Part shown: piece by piece, positions 1 through 9,501 of the stretch
Numbering within the stretch: the stretch's first letter is position 1
Layout: each line of letters begins with the position of its first letter
NCBI GenBank assembly: GCA_963726375.1
Contig: CAVSCE010000009.1
Span: 186,001 to 250,000 of the forward strand
DNA: 64,000 nucleotides
Source of the DNA: UTCFX2 sp963726375
GTDB lineage: Bacteria; Chloroflexota; Anaerolineae; Anaerolineales; UBA4823
Direction: 5' to 3'
Program-made: the position numbers and the translations under genes
The notes under the pieces: model-generated
What the model was told of the DNA's origin: nothing
The model's input: the letters and a program-made list of their open reading frames with translations, nothing else
The model's database searches: none

Positions 1-2
1 TT

Positions 3-1574
3 GCCGTCAGCTCAAAAGCAAGCATAGCGGTCCTGGTCGATCCGCTCCAAAGCGATGGTCAGCTGAGGTTGGTCTGCGGTTACGATCGGATCACTGACCG
101 GTATTACGATGAGGCGGTGTTGGACGCCAGCTCGCTGCCGATCATGGCATCCTGCCTGCGAATGGGCAGGCTTCGCCGTTTGGCCGGCTCCAACACTTCG
201 CCTGACCGGCTGACGCTGATCAACACCTTTGGAATCGAGCGCCCGGGGGCAATGCTTTTTGTCCCGGTCCTGTCTGCAGAAGGCAAGGCAGAATCCGGTG
301 TGATCCTGATCGCCAGTGATTTTCACGAAGACTGGACCGTTGCAGAGCAGTCCGCGATCGCACAGCTGTCCAGGTTTCTTACCCAATTCTTGCAGCGTGC
401 CAGGGAGACTGCTGCAATACGGGATGAATTGGAGCAGGCTCGCCAGGCTTCCCGCCGGATCCAGGACCAGGCGCAGGGAGCGCTGGAGGAGGACCTGAAA
501 CTGCGCGATCAGATCGCAGCCCTGCAGGAGAGCGCCCGCCGCGATCAAGATCAAATCATTAAGATGTCCGCATTGATGGTCGGGCAGTTGGACCTCAACG
601 ACGCAGTGGCGCGCTCGTACAATCAAACTCAACGCCTCCAGGGTGCCCTCTCCCAGCTGGAAGGCGAAGTCATCCGGCAGAAGCGCACCGGTCCTGGGCG
701 AGCTTCGTCTGCTCCTGGAGGAGATTGCCGTCTTGCGCAGTTCGGTCTCCGAAACCGAAAGCCGCCTGGCTGAGCTGAATGCTAATTCTGGCGCTGCTCA
801 GCAGGATGTTTCCCTCCTTCTGCGCTGCAGCTCCAGACCATCCTTTCAATCACGGATGACCTGCGTGAGCCGCTCTCCTCGATCGTCGGGTATACCGATA
901 AACTTCTCAGCGAATCGCCCGGACCTTTGAAGGGAGAACAGCGCCGCTTTCTGGAGCGAATCCGGGTCTCCACCGGTCGATTTGGCCGGCTGATCGACGA
1001 GCTGACCCAGATTTCGACATCCGAAGCGGATCCAACCCGGATCAGCCTGCACACAATCGACTTGCGGCAGGAAATCAGGCAGGCTGTGAAGGAAACCAAT
1101 GGAAAGGTCGCACGCCGACATCTGGAGCTGAACCTCAGCCTCCCAGAAGGCCCACTGATCATCGAAAGCGACCCGGTCGTTATTCGAAGGGTTGTCAGCC
1201 TTCTGCTTCGGAATGCGTTTACTGTATCGCCGGACGGAGGCGAGGTCGGCGTGAAAGCCTGGCTTGAAAGCAGACCTGGGGAGCGCGAATACGCGCTGGT
1301 CCAGGTCACTGACCAGGGAGCTGGAATGGACGACCAGACCCTCCGGCGCGTATTTTCGCTGCCCCAGGAAGGTGGGGAGCGGCAGGACTCGATTCCCGGG
1401 TTGGCCGCTAGCGAGGTCGATTTTGTCCGGCTGAAAGCGCTTGTTGAGGCGCTGCGCGGCCGGATATGGGTTGACAGCCAGCCGGGGCAAGGCGCAACAT
1501 TCAGCGTGCTGATCCCAACTGCAGAAAATGGAGATTCGGGAACGACAGGCTCAGGTGGAGAGGAAACGACTTGA
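3..1574 (+). CDS. Sensor-histidine-kinase-like protein (GAF, coiled coil, HATPase), 5' end outside window
   Basis: The reading frame is already open at the left edge, so the start lies upstream. A GAF-like sensory region (up to about base 370) is followed by a long Gln/Arg/Glu-rich coiled coil (about 400-800). A degenerate HisKA-like helix follows (REPLSSIVGY near 870), then a HATPase_c domain with an N-box (LLLRNAF near 1205) and a G1 box (VTDQGAGM near 1305). The residue that should be the phosphoacceptor His in the dimerisation helix is Asp (TDDLREP), so autophosphorylation in the usual way is doubtful; it may be a sensor pseudokinase. Two single-base frame breaks occur near 680 and 810, and the downstream frames continue the same protein. 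The stop TGA overlaps the TTG start of the LysM gene, suggesting translational coupling. Domain calls are from motif reading. Confidence 0.72.
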
Positions 1575-2412
1575 AAGCCTGGCTGCAGTTTGCCACAGGC
1601 TCACTGATGGCTGTCCTTTTCGGGGGGTTGATCCTGGGCAGCGTGGTCCTGACTCTGATGGAGAGCGGGCAGGCGTCTGCAGTGTCGGCCTCGACGACCG
1701 AGGCGCCGCCAATTATTGAAGTCGTTCAGCTGGAGAAAACCAAACCCGCTTTGTTAAATATCACCCCGGGGGGCGGTCCTTTATTCCAATATTCGACACC
1801 CGTATCTACCGCCATCCCAACGCTGCCATCCGCACCAGATTGCCCGCCGCAGCAAGGCTGGCAAAAAGTTGTCCTTCAGGACGGCGAGACAGTTGCCGGG
1901 CTTGCAGAGCAGCTCGGGATCAGCGCTGCTGCGATCCTGGCAGGGAGCTGCCTCGAAGCTGGCGCCGTAAAACCGGGAGTATCGTTGAACCTCCCAATTT
2001 CCTCTCCAACCGGTCCTGCCACACAGGTCACCATCCAGGTCGGGGCGTGCAGCGCACCGCCGGCAGGCGCTGGATCGTCTATATCGTTCAGCCTGGAGAC
2101 ACGTTGAGCTCGCTGAGCATGAAGGTCGGGGCTTCGGTATCGCAACTGGTGAGCGCCAACTGCCTGCACGAATCACGGCTCTATCCCGGACAGCACCTGT
2201 TTGTTCCGCGTCTTCCGCTGAAACCGGTATTTTTCCCGACCCTGCAGCCGGGTTGGCTGCCGCCGGTTCCGGTGCGCCAGGTAACCCATCCGCCTGTGAT
2301 CAGACCGCCTGCGGTCGATCCACCGATCAGCGAACCACCGTTTCGACCGGAGCCGCCGGAACCGCCGGAGATACAGCCGCCCCAGCCTCCTCCGCCTCCA
2401 ATCCTGGATTGA
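1571..2412 (+). CDS. Membrane-anchored protein with two LysM domains
   Basis: The TTG start overlaps the upstream stop (TTGA). Residues about 9-30 form a hydrophobic signal anchor. A first LysM-like module (QKVVLQDGETVAGLAEQLGI, roughly residues 98-145) and a second, better one (YIVQPGDTLSSLSMKVGAS, encoded near 2085-2215) follow. Both carry a conserved Asn/Ser-Cys-Leu ending, and the protein finishes in a Pro-rich tail of about 50 residues (PP-E/P repeats). LysM modules bind N-acetylglucosamine polymers, so a surface or wall-binding role is likely. A single-base frame break sits near 2050-2075 between the two LysM copies. Together with the LCP gene downstream it forms a small cell-envelope group. 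Confidence 0.75.
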
Positions 2413-2541
2413 AAAAGGAAAAATCAATTGTGCAGAGTCAATCTAAATTCTTTCGCCTGCTGGTACGGAATTTGCACCGATGTGAGTTCAGTGATGTACC
2501 GTACATTCGGATCAGATCGTTGAAATCATAAAAAACCAATC

Positions 2542-3744
2542 GTGAAAGCGCGACCGCTTAATTCTAAGTTCATCCTCCTGCTGCTGGTTTGCCTCGCCTT
2601 TGGTTTGTCTGCCGCCGGCTTGCTTCTGGTTGGCAACCTCCGGACTGCTGCCGCAGGGATGCCTCCAGACGCTTTTCTCTCTGGATTTGCAGGACAGGCA
2701 ACCTATGTGCTTGCACCAACCGATGCAACCCCCACCCCTACGCCGTTCCAACCGCTTGCGCCGACTGCGACGCTGATCGCGATCCAGACACAGGCTGCAC
2801 TGCCGACCCAGCCGGCTTCGGACACACCTGCAGGTCCTGTTCTCACACAAGCCCAGCTCACTCCAGAGCCGACCAGAACGGTCTCTGGAGAAATCAAAAC
2901 TGCAGTCCCCGCAGGGTCGACGCCTGGGACGCCGACCGCCTCACCTCTGCCTCCGACCCCCGAGTTAACTGCTGCGCCTGAAATGGAAAAGCTCCCCAGC
3001 CAGATTAATATATTGCTGCTGGGCTCGGACCGCCGCCCGTGGGATGCGGGGTTCCGGACAGATACGATCATCCTGCTGACCGTAAACACCGACCTGGGGA
3101 GGGTGAACCTGACCTCGTTCCCGCGCGATCTTTGGGTGATGCTTCCCGGTTGGGGTCAAAGCCGGATCAACACCGCCTGGACCTACGGCGGGTACAAAAT
3201 GCTCAAGGATACCTTCCAGCATAATTTCGGAGTGAACGTCGATTACCATATCTTGATCGATTTCTCATCGTTCAAGAAATTTGTGGACAGCCTGGGCGGG
3301 CTGACCGTCCAGGTCGCTGAGCCGGTCGCTGACTACCGCGCCGGGTATTGGGTCAAAATCCCGAAAGGCGCGGTTGAGATGAACGCCGATACCGTGCTCT
3401 GGTACGTGCGTACTCGCAAGACGACCAACGATATCGCCCGCAACCGTCGACAGCAGGAAGTCCTGAATGCGCTCTTCGAGAAACTGGTATCAATCGATAT
3501 CATCCGCAAAGCGCCTGAGATCTGGGATGCATACGACCACAGCGTTAAGACGGATTTAACCATGCTGGATGTAATCCGCTGGCTGCCGTTTGCCGCCAAA
3601 ATCATCAAGTCACGCGATATTCACTCCTATGCGATCACGTACAATCACGTCTACGACTGGATCACCCCAGAAGGCGCGATGGTCCTCGTGCCGAACAAAG
3701 AGGCGGTGATGAACGTGATCCGCAAATCGCAGAATCTGAAATAG
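2542..3744 (+). CDS. LytR-CpsA-Psr (LCP) family cell-wall protein
   Basis: 400 residues from a GTG start. Residues about 10-32 are a signal anchor; about 55-145 form a Pro/Thr-rich linker; the LCP catalytic domain covers about 148-335. Typical LCP features are present: LLGSDRRP, the RTDTIILL strand, SFPRDLWV, RINTAW, VDYHILIDFSSFKKFVDSLG, and a C-terminal Arg-rich DIARNRRQQEV segment. LCP enzymes transfer polymers such as teichoic-acid-like or capsular glycans from a polyprenyl carrier to peptidoglycan at the outer face of the membrane. Which glycan is used here cannot be told from sequence. Intact, unlike most neighbours. Confidence 0.9.
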   Translation: MKARPLNSKFILLLLVCLAFGLSAAGLLLVGNLRTAAAGMPPDAFLSGFAGQATYVLAPTDATPTPTPFQPLAPTATLIAIQTQAALPTQPASDTPAGPVLTQAQLTPEPTRTVSGEIKTAVPAGSTPGTPTASPLPPTPELTAAPEMEKLPSQINILLLGSDRRPWDAGFRTDTIILLTVNTDLGRVNLTSFPRDLWVMLPGWGQSRINTAWTYGGYKMLKDTFQHNFGVNVDYHILIDFSSFKKFVDSLGGLTVQVAEPVADYRAGYWVKIPKGAVEMNADTVLWYVRTRKTTNDIARNRRQQEVLNALFEKLVSIDIIRKAPEIWDAYDHSVKTDLTMLDVIRWLPFAAKIIKSRDIHSYAITYNHVYDWITPEGAMVLVPNKEAVMNVIRKSQNLK

Positions 3745-3765
3745 CTTCGCAGGATCCATCACCCC

Positions 3766-4863
3766 ATGTTGACTGGAAAAGGCTGGTACATCTGGCAGAT
3801 CCGCAGGTGTGAGGGCGGGAGCGCCGCTGCGATCGCGAGCCAGGCCGTGCAGGCGGGTCTTTCGCATGTGCTGATTAAGGTCGCTGACGGCACCAGCGCG
3901 TATAATCTGGATCCGACGACCGGGGCAGACCTCGTCCCGGCGGTAATTCAGCAGCTTCACAGCCAGAATATCCTCTGCTTCGGCTGGCAGTATGTCTATG
4001 GATACGATCCGATCGGGGAGGCGAACATCGCGATTCTGCGCTCAATTCAGCTTGGGCTGGATGGATTTGTGATCGATGCAGAAGACCAGTACAAGCTCGC
4101 CGGGCGGGATGAGGCAGCTGCTGCCTACATGAGCCAGCTGCGGATCGGGCTGCCCAGCCTACCGATCGCGCTCAGCTCTTACCGCTATCCGACCTACCAT
4201 CCGACTCTGCCATGGAGGCAGTTCCTGGAAAAGTGCGACTACAATATGCCCCAGGTTTACTGGGTGGAGGCTCATAACCCGGCTGATCAGCTGATCCGCA
4301 GCCTGCGTGAATTCCAGGCGATCTCACCGTTTCGTCCGATTATCCCTACCGGCTCGGCATATAAGCAGGGCAGCTGGGAGCCTTCGGTTTCGGAGGTTCT
4401 TGAATTCCTCCAGACCGCCCGAAACTTGAATATGAGCGCGGCAAATATGTGGGAATGGGGCCACACGAAGCTCTATCTGCCCGCGCTTTGGGATGCAGTC
4501 AGCTCATACTCCTGGCCTTCGGACGAGACAAATGTGGATCTCATCGTGCGGTATTTTGCGTTATTAAACGAACACGATTCCGCTCGGATTGCGGCGCTGT
4601 ACGCCCCAAACGGCGTCCATGTGGACGCAGATCGAACGCTGCAGGGCACAGAGGCGATCCGCGGCTGGTACCAGGCGCTCTTCAGCCAGGTCCTGCCGAA
4701 TGCGACGTTCCAGCTGGTGGAATCGGACGGCGATCAGAGCACGCGCAGCTTCACCTGGACGGCGAAGTCGAGCGCGGGCAATGTGACCAATGGGGGGGAT
4801 TCGATGGGCATCGTTGGCGGGAAGATCGTGTATCACTATTCGTATTTTACTGTCAGTAAATAG
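3766..4863 (+). CDS. Glycosidase-like TIM-barrel protein fused to a SnoaL/NTF2-like domain
   Basis: 365 residues, intact, starting 21 bases after the LCP gene. Residues 1-245 resemble a GH25-like or DUF-type glycosidase barrel: alternating strands ending in acidic residues (HVLIKVADG, GFVIDAEDQ), CDYNMPQVYWVEAH, and a closing ANMWEWGH. Residues about 250-365 look like an NTF2/SnoaL fold (VDLIVRYFALLNEHDSARIAALYAPNGVHVDAD, TEAIRGWYQALF). There is no signal peptide, which is odd for a wall hydrolase. The family assignment is by fold pattern only; position after an LCP gene suggests a cell-envelope or glycan role. Confidence 0.55.
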   Translation: MLTGKGWYIWQIRRCEGGSAAAIASQAVQAGLSHVLIKVADGTSAYNLDPTTGADLVPAVIQQLHSQNILCFGWQYVYGYDPIGEANIAILRSIQLGLDGFVIDAEDQYKLAGRDEAAAAYMSQLRIGLPSLPIALSSYRYPTYHPTLPWRQFLEKCDYNMPQVYWVEAHNPADQLIRSLREFQAISPFRPIIPTGSAYKQGSWEPSVSEVLEFLQTARNLNMSAANMWEWGHTKLYLPALWDAVSSYSWPSDETNVDLIVRYFALLNEHDSARIAALYAPNGVHVDADRTLQGTEAIRGWYQALFSQVLPNATFQLVESDGDQSTRSFTWTAKSSAGNVTNGGDSMGIVGGKIVYHYSYFTVSK

Positions 4864-4939
4864 AATTTAGCAATTAGCGATTGGCAAAAACTGCATATGT
4901 TCGCTGTTGGTTTATGGATACCGATTAATTTCCCGTTCT

Positions 4940-5570
4940 CTAAATGATTATCACGACTTTCCCGCGGGCGTGTCCTTGGCCAAGATACCGCAGCGCTTCA
5001 GCAGTCTCGCTTAACGGGTAGCGCCGCTCGATCACCGGTGCAATCTTTCCAGCTTCCAGAAGCTCTTTGAGTACCTCAAGGTCTGCTCGGTTCGCATTCG
5101 CGGACAGGACCGTAAATTTCTTGCCGCCTCTGCTCGAGTACCATGGGCCCAGCAGCAGAGCCTGAAAGATTTGGGCCGCGGTGCCGCCGGCCATGTTATA
5201 AATACCGCCGGGGGCTAAAGCTCGTTTGTAATCAGAGAGCGGGTGGAATCCATTAACTGCCAGGATCAGGTCGTATTGCCGGCCGCTGCTGGTTAAATTA
5301 TGCTGCGTGTAGTCAATAATATAAATCCGCACCAAGGGAGCGCGCCTGTTCCAGATTTTGGGTGCTGGATACCGCAGTGACTTCTGCTCCAAAGGCTTTC
5401 GCAATCTGGACTGCGAATGTGCCCACTCCGCCAGCAGCACCCTGGATCAAGACTTTTTGCCCTGATTGAACATGCCCTCGATCGCGCAATCCCTGCAGGG
5501 CGGTGAGGCCTGCTATCGGCACTGCTGCAGATCCTGCAAACGAAAGATTGGCAGGTTTCAGCTGGTTCTT
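4940..5570 (-). pseudogene. 5'-truncated zinc-type alcohol dehydrogenase/quinone oxidoreductase (MDR)
   Basis: The readable part starts at KPANLSF..AAVPIAGLTALQGL, the segment that begins the nucleotide-binding half of MDR oxidoreductases, and includes the Rossmann glycine motif GAAGGVGTFAVQIAK. The C-terminus (ARGKVVIII) is normal. The whole N-terminal catalytic GroES-like half, about 120-130 residues in this family, is absent; the sequence upstream is directly the end of the gyrA tail. A further single-base break lies near 5330-5340. The missing half cannot be a simple frameshift, so a real deletion or an assembly join is needed. It lies downstream of gyrA on the same strand. Confidence 0.7.
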
Positions 5571-5586
5571 TGCCCTGGGCCTGCTG

Positions 5587-8500
5587 TTATTTACCAGCAG
5601 TTGGCTTTTTGGAAGACGGCTTTTTTTCAGCAGGTTTTTTCTGCTCAGGGGCAGCTGGGAGTGGAGCGGAATTCTTTCTCTCAGATTTTTTAGGCGGCTT
5701 TGGAGCTGGGATCAGTGGTAGCTGCTGCTGGATGGGTTTTTCTGCAGCCGACGGTTGTTTCATCGGTGTCTTCCTGGGGGATGCCGGTTTGATTTCGGTT
5801 GTGGAAGCGGATTTTTTCGGTGAAGTCTGCTTCTCTCCCGGTTGTTTTGGAGCGGCTTTCTTCGCGCCAGCAGGGACGGTTTTCACAGCAGGTTTTTAAC
5901 CGGCGCGGTTGGATCAACCGCTTTTTTGGAGCGTTTGGGCTTTTCTTGTGCAGCCGGCTTTGCTGCGGGTTTCGAGGAACGGCTTGTGCCTTCAGCTGGC
6001 TCGGGTGATCGTTTTGGCTTCTCCTGGACAGATGATTGGGATGCAGGTTTCGATGAGCTGCTGGTTCCTACAGCTGGTTTTCCAGGTCGTTTAGGCTTCT
6101 CCTGAGCGGCGGGTTTTGCAGCAGGTTTTGATGTCGGTCCGGCGCTCGCGCCCGGTTTTGATGTGTGGCGTGGCTTTCCTGTTGCAGCCGGTGCTTTTGC
6201 TTCGGTCAGGTTCTCGGCTGCCGTTTTTCTGGCGACCTTCTTCGCGGTCGGCGTTTCATCTCTACGGCCCGATCGGCGCTTCCTCTGCTTTTGAGGCTCG
6301 CCCGGTCGCAAGGGTTCCCAGGCGACGGTCAATCCATAGACTTGCTGGTCTGGTTTCAGGAGCTGGATCAAGGTGCCGCGGTTGGCGCGGGTCTGGAGCG
6401 GCGCTTCGTCAAATCGGATCGTCTTGGGCAGCAGCTTTGTAATGTGAAGCGTGGCTTTGTCGGCATCTTCGCCGAAAGCCAGCCCTACAATCCGGTCGCC
6501 GGGGGGCAGTTTCCAGGCCATCACGCCCAAACCATATCGCCCCTGCAGAGGGAACTGGTCGACAGCCAGCCGCTTGGCCCTCCCCTGGGCAGAGACCAGC
6601 AGCGCCGAGCCGGATTCAGGCAGAATCTCCATCCCGATCAGCTCCTCGCCTTCCAGGAGCTTCATCCCCAGCACGCCGGCTGCGACCAGGCCCATCGGCC
6701 GGACGCTTTCCTCGCTGAACCGGATCGCCATCCCGGAGCTGGCTGCGAGCAGGATCTCGTTGGACCCGCTCGTGATCTGCACCCAACCGAGCCGGTCGCC
6801 GCTGTTCACTTTTACGAGCGTGAAAAGCCCTGCCGATGCTCCTGGCAGGTCCGAAAGCGCTGATTTCTTAAGCATCCCTTGCCGGGTGGCGCTGAGCAGG
6901 TAATGGTTCTCAAATGATAGGTTGGTTTCGTCACGCCCGGAGCGCGGTGGGAGGGAAAATACCCCGACCGGGACTGCCAATTCGCTGAAAGGCGTAAGCT
7001 TGTGAAACGGGACACCCTGGTCGGGTTCGTCTGTCTCGGGGAGGGCGTGGACCGGCAGGGCGGCGGCATCGCCGTCTTCGTCGATGATGTACAACGTATC
7101 CCGGGTGGATGAACGGATCAGCCAGCGCGGCGCTTCACGTCCGCTCTGGCGAGGCGGCTTATCTTCAATCGTCCGTGAGATCAGCCCATCGGGGTGGATG
7201 GAGACCCAGATCACCCGCTCTTCGACCAGGTCGGTCTTGGTGAGTAATGAGGACTTCTTTTCGCCTGCTTTAAGCTGGATGATATGGGTGCGGCGGCGGT
7301 CGCCGAAGGCTTCTTTGACAGCCTGGAGCTCTTCGCTGACCACCTGGCGCATCTTCTTCGGCGATTTCAGCAGCGCCTCAAGCTGTTTGATCAACGCCGC
7401 GACCTCTTTGTACTCGTCCTCGATTTTTTTGCGCTCGAGGGCGGCCAGGCGGCGCAGCTGCATGTCCAGGATCGCCTGAGCCTGGATCTCAGTCAGCCTG
7501 AAGCGCTTCATCAGGCGGTCGCGGGCGGTTTCAACGTCAGGGGCTTTTCGGATCAAGGCGATCACTTCGTCGAGGTGCTGCAGGGCGATCCGCAAGCCTT
7601 CCAATATATGAATGCGAGCCCGGGCTTTTGCCAGATCGTATTCGCTCCGCCGGCGGACGACCTCCAGCCTGTGGTCGAGGAAGACCCGCAGACACTGCTT
7701 CAGGCTGAGGTGGCGAGGCTCTCCGTTGACCAGCGCGAGCATGATGATGCTAAAGGTGGACTGCATCGGGGTGTGCTTGTAAAGGTCACGCAGCACCGCA
7801 TCCGGATCTGCGGCTTTGCTCAGCTCGATGACGATCCGCATCCCGTTGCGGTCGGATTCGTCGCGCAGGTCGACGATCCCGTCGATCCTCTGCTCGCGAG
7901 CCAGCTCGGCGATCCGTTCGATCAGCGAGGATTTATTGGTCATGTAAGGCAGCTCGGTGACGATGATCCGGCTTCGGCCGCGCTCCATCTCCTCCAGGTG
8001 CGCGCTGGCCTGGACGGTGACCCGGCCGCGGCCGGTGGAGTAGGCGCTGACCAGGTTTTCCTCTTCGCTGCCCTGGATGATCACGCCGCCGGTTGGGAAA
8101 TCAGGTCCCTTTATGAAACTGGACGATTTCTTCTATTGAGATATCATCCAGCTTCTCCCAGTTATCCAGCAGGAACTGAAGCGCTTCAACCACTTCAGCC
8201 AGGTTGTGCGGCGGGATGCTGGTCGCCATCCCGACCGCGATCCCTGTCGCACCGTTGACGAGCAGGTTCGGGATCGCCGCCGGGAGCACGGTCGGCTCGG
8301 AGAGCGTACCGTCGAAGTTTGGGCTGAAATCGACCGTGTTTTTTCCGATGTCCCCCAGCATCAAGCCTGCCGGGGAAGCCAGCCTGGCTTCGGTATAACG
8401 CATCGCGGCCGGCGGGTCGCCGTCTATGCTCCCAAAGTTGCCCTGGCCTTCGACGAGCATATAGCGCATTGAAAAGTCCTGCGCCATGCGAGCCATCGCC

Positions 8501-8754
8501 TCGTAGACGGCGCTGTCGCCGTGGGGGTGGTATTTGCCGAGCACTTCGCCGACGATTCGGGCGGATTTTTTAAAAGCTGTGTCCGGGCGCAAGCCCATAT
8601 CGTGCATCGCGTAGAGGATCCGGCGGTGGACAGGCTTCAGCCCATCCCGGGCGTCCGGGAGGGCTCGAGCCACGATCACGCTCATCGCATAATCGAGATA
8701 GGCTTGCTGCATCTCTTGATCGATATCGACTTTTTGCACTAAACCGATTTCCAT
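5587..8754 (-). CDS. gyrA: DNA gyrase/topoisomerase IV subunit A with long basic repeat tail
   Basis: The start ATG at 8754 has a GGAG about 9 bases upstream; a TTG 15 bases earlier is less likely. The breakage-reunion domain contains ARALPDARDGLKPVHRR, KYHPHGDSAVY and the catalytic Tyr in AAMRYTEARL. The coiled gate and a six-bladed C-terminal domain follow. The usual GyrA-box (QRRGGKG) is not clear; the site reads RQSGREAPRW, so ParC-like function is possible. A break near 8105 is one extra C (QFIKGPDFPTGG is restored when it is removed). A second at about 5895 lies in an A5 run; adding one A joins APVKK to PAVKTVP, extending the tail to 5587. The tail is about 250 residues rich in Lys, Pro, Ala and Ser. 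Confidence 0.9.
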
Positions 8755-8806
8755 GGGGTTTTTCTCCAATGGGCTGCGAGGGCTGTGACGCAGATATTCG
8801 CAAGGT

Positions 8807-8812
8807 ATTATA
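8807..8812 (-). promoter_or_regulatory. Probable -10 box for gyrA
   Basis: Reads TATAAT on the minus strand, about 53 bases before the gyrA ATG. I see no convincing -35 at 16-18 bp, so support is moderate. Confidence 0.45.
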
Positions 8813-8838
8813 GCCGATGCTGAATTTCATGGTATATT

Positions 8839-8858
8839 CCAGGATTGGTGAATCCTGG
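8839..8858. repeat. Perfect 8-bp inverted repeat in the leader of the acetyltransferase gene
   Basis: CCAGGATT-ggtg-AATCCTGG. It lies directly after a TATATT (8833-8838) and before the TTG start at 8877. It could be an operator or a 5' UTR hairpin; no T-run follows. Confidence 0.5.
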
Positions 8859-8876
8859 CAGGTGATTGAGGTCAGA

Positions 8877-9488
8877 TTGAAGGTTGAACCAGTTACATTA
8901 ACCGGCCGGCTGATCCGGCTGGAGCCGCTTTCTCTGGCGCATGTTCCAGATTTATCGCTGGTCGGTTCGGACGAGCGCATCTGGCGTTATATGCTTTACG
9001 GCGATATTTGCGATGAATTGGGCTTGCGGGCCTGGGTCGAAGATATGCTGAACCGTCAAAGTCGCGGGGCCGACCTGCCGTTTGCGGTGATCCACCAAAA
9101 AAGTGACAGGGCAATCGGAGCGACTCGCTTCATGGACATCCGACCGGAACATCGCGGCCTGGAGATTGGTGGGACCTGGTACGGGGTCGACTACCAGGGC
9201 AGTGGGATCAATACCGAGGCGAAGTACTTGCTTCTGCGCCACGCCTTCGAAGTGCTGGGCTGCATTCGGGTGCAGATGAAGACGGATTTGCGCAACCTGC
9301 GTTCGCAGCGGGCGATCGAGAAGCTGGGGGTGGTGAAAGAGGGCGTGCTGCGCAATCACATGGTCCGTTCGGATGGGCTGGTACGCAGCTCGGTGATGTA
9401 CAGCATCATCGATAGTGAATGGCCGATCGTTAAGCGGCAGCTGGAAGAGACGTTGGACCGTCTTTCGCTCTTAACTTCTCACATTTAA
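8877..9488 (+). CDS. GNAT family N-acetyltransferase (RimJ/RimL-like)
   Basis: 203 residues from TTG at 8877, preceded at short distance by a GAGGT; an in-frame upstream start at 8817 would add 20 atypical residues that overlap the hairpin region. The fold order is typical of RimJ/RimL-type acetyltransferases: LTGRLIRLEPLSLAHVPDL at the N-terminus, PFAVIHQKSDRAIGATRFMDI, LEIGGTWYGVDYQGSGINTEAKYLLLRHAFE (acetyl-CoA pyrophosphate loop), and RNLRSQRAIEKLGVVKEGVLRNHM. It acetylates an amino group using acetyl-CoA; the substrate is unknown. Divergent from gyrA. Confidence 0.85.
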   Translation: MKVEPVTLTGRLIRLEPLSLAHVPDLSLVGSDERIWRYMLYGDICDELGLRAWVEDMLNRQSRGADLPFAVIHQKSDRAIGATRFMDIRPEHRGLEIGGTWYGVDYQGSGINTEAKYLLLRHAFEVLGCIRVQMKTDLRNLRSQRAIEKLGVVKEGVLRNHMVRSDGLVRSSVMYSIIDSEWPIVKRQLEETLDRLSLLTSHI

Positions 9489-9501
9489 AAGTCCTCCCAA
9501 C

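Noticed and set aside
5883..5886. Separate basic-protein gene downstream of gyrA
   Set aside because: Adding one A to an A5 run joins it in frame to the gyrA tail with the same composition and repeats, so it is part of gyrA.
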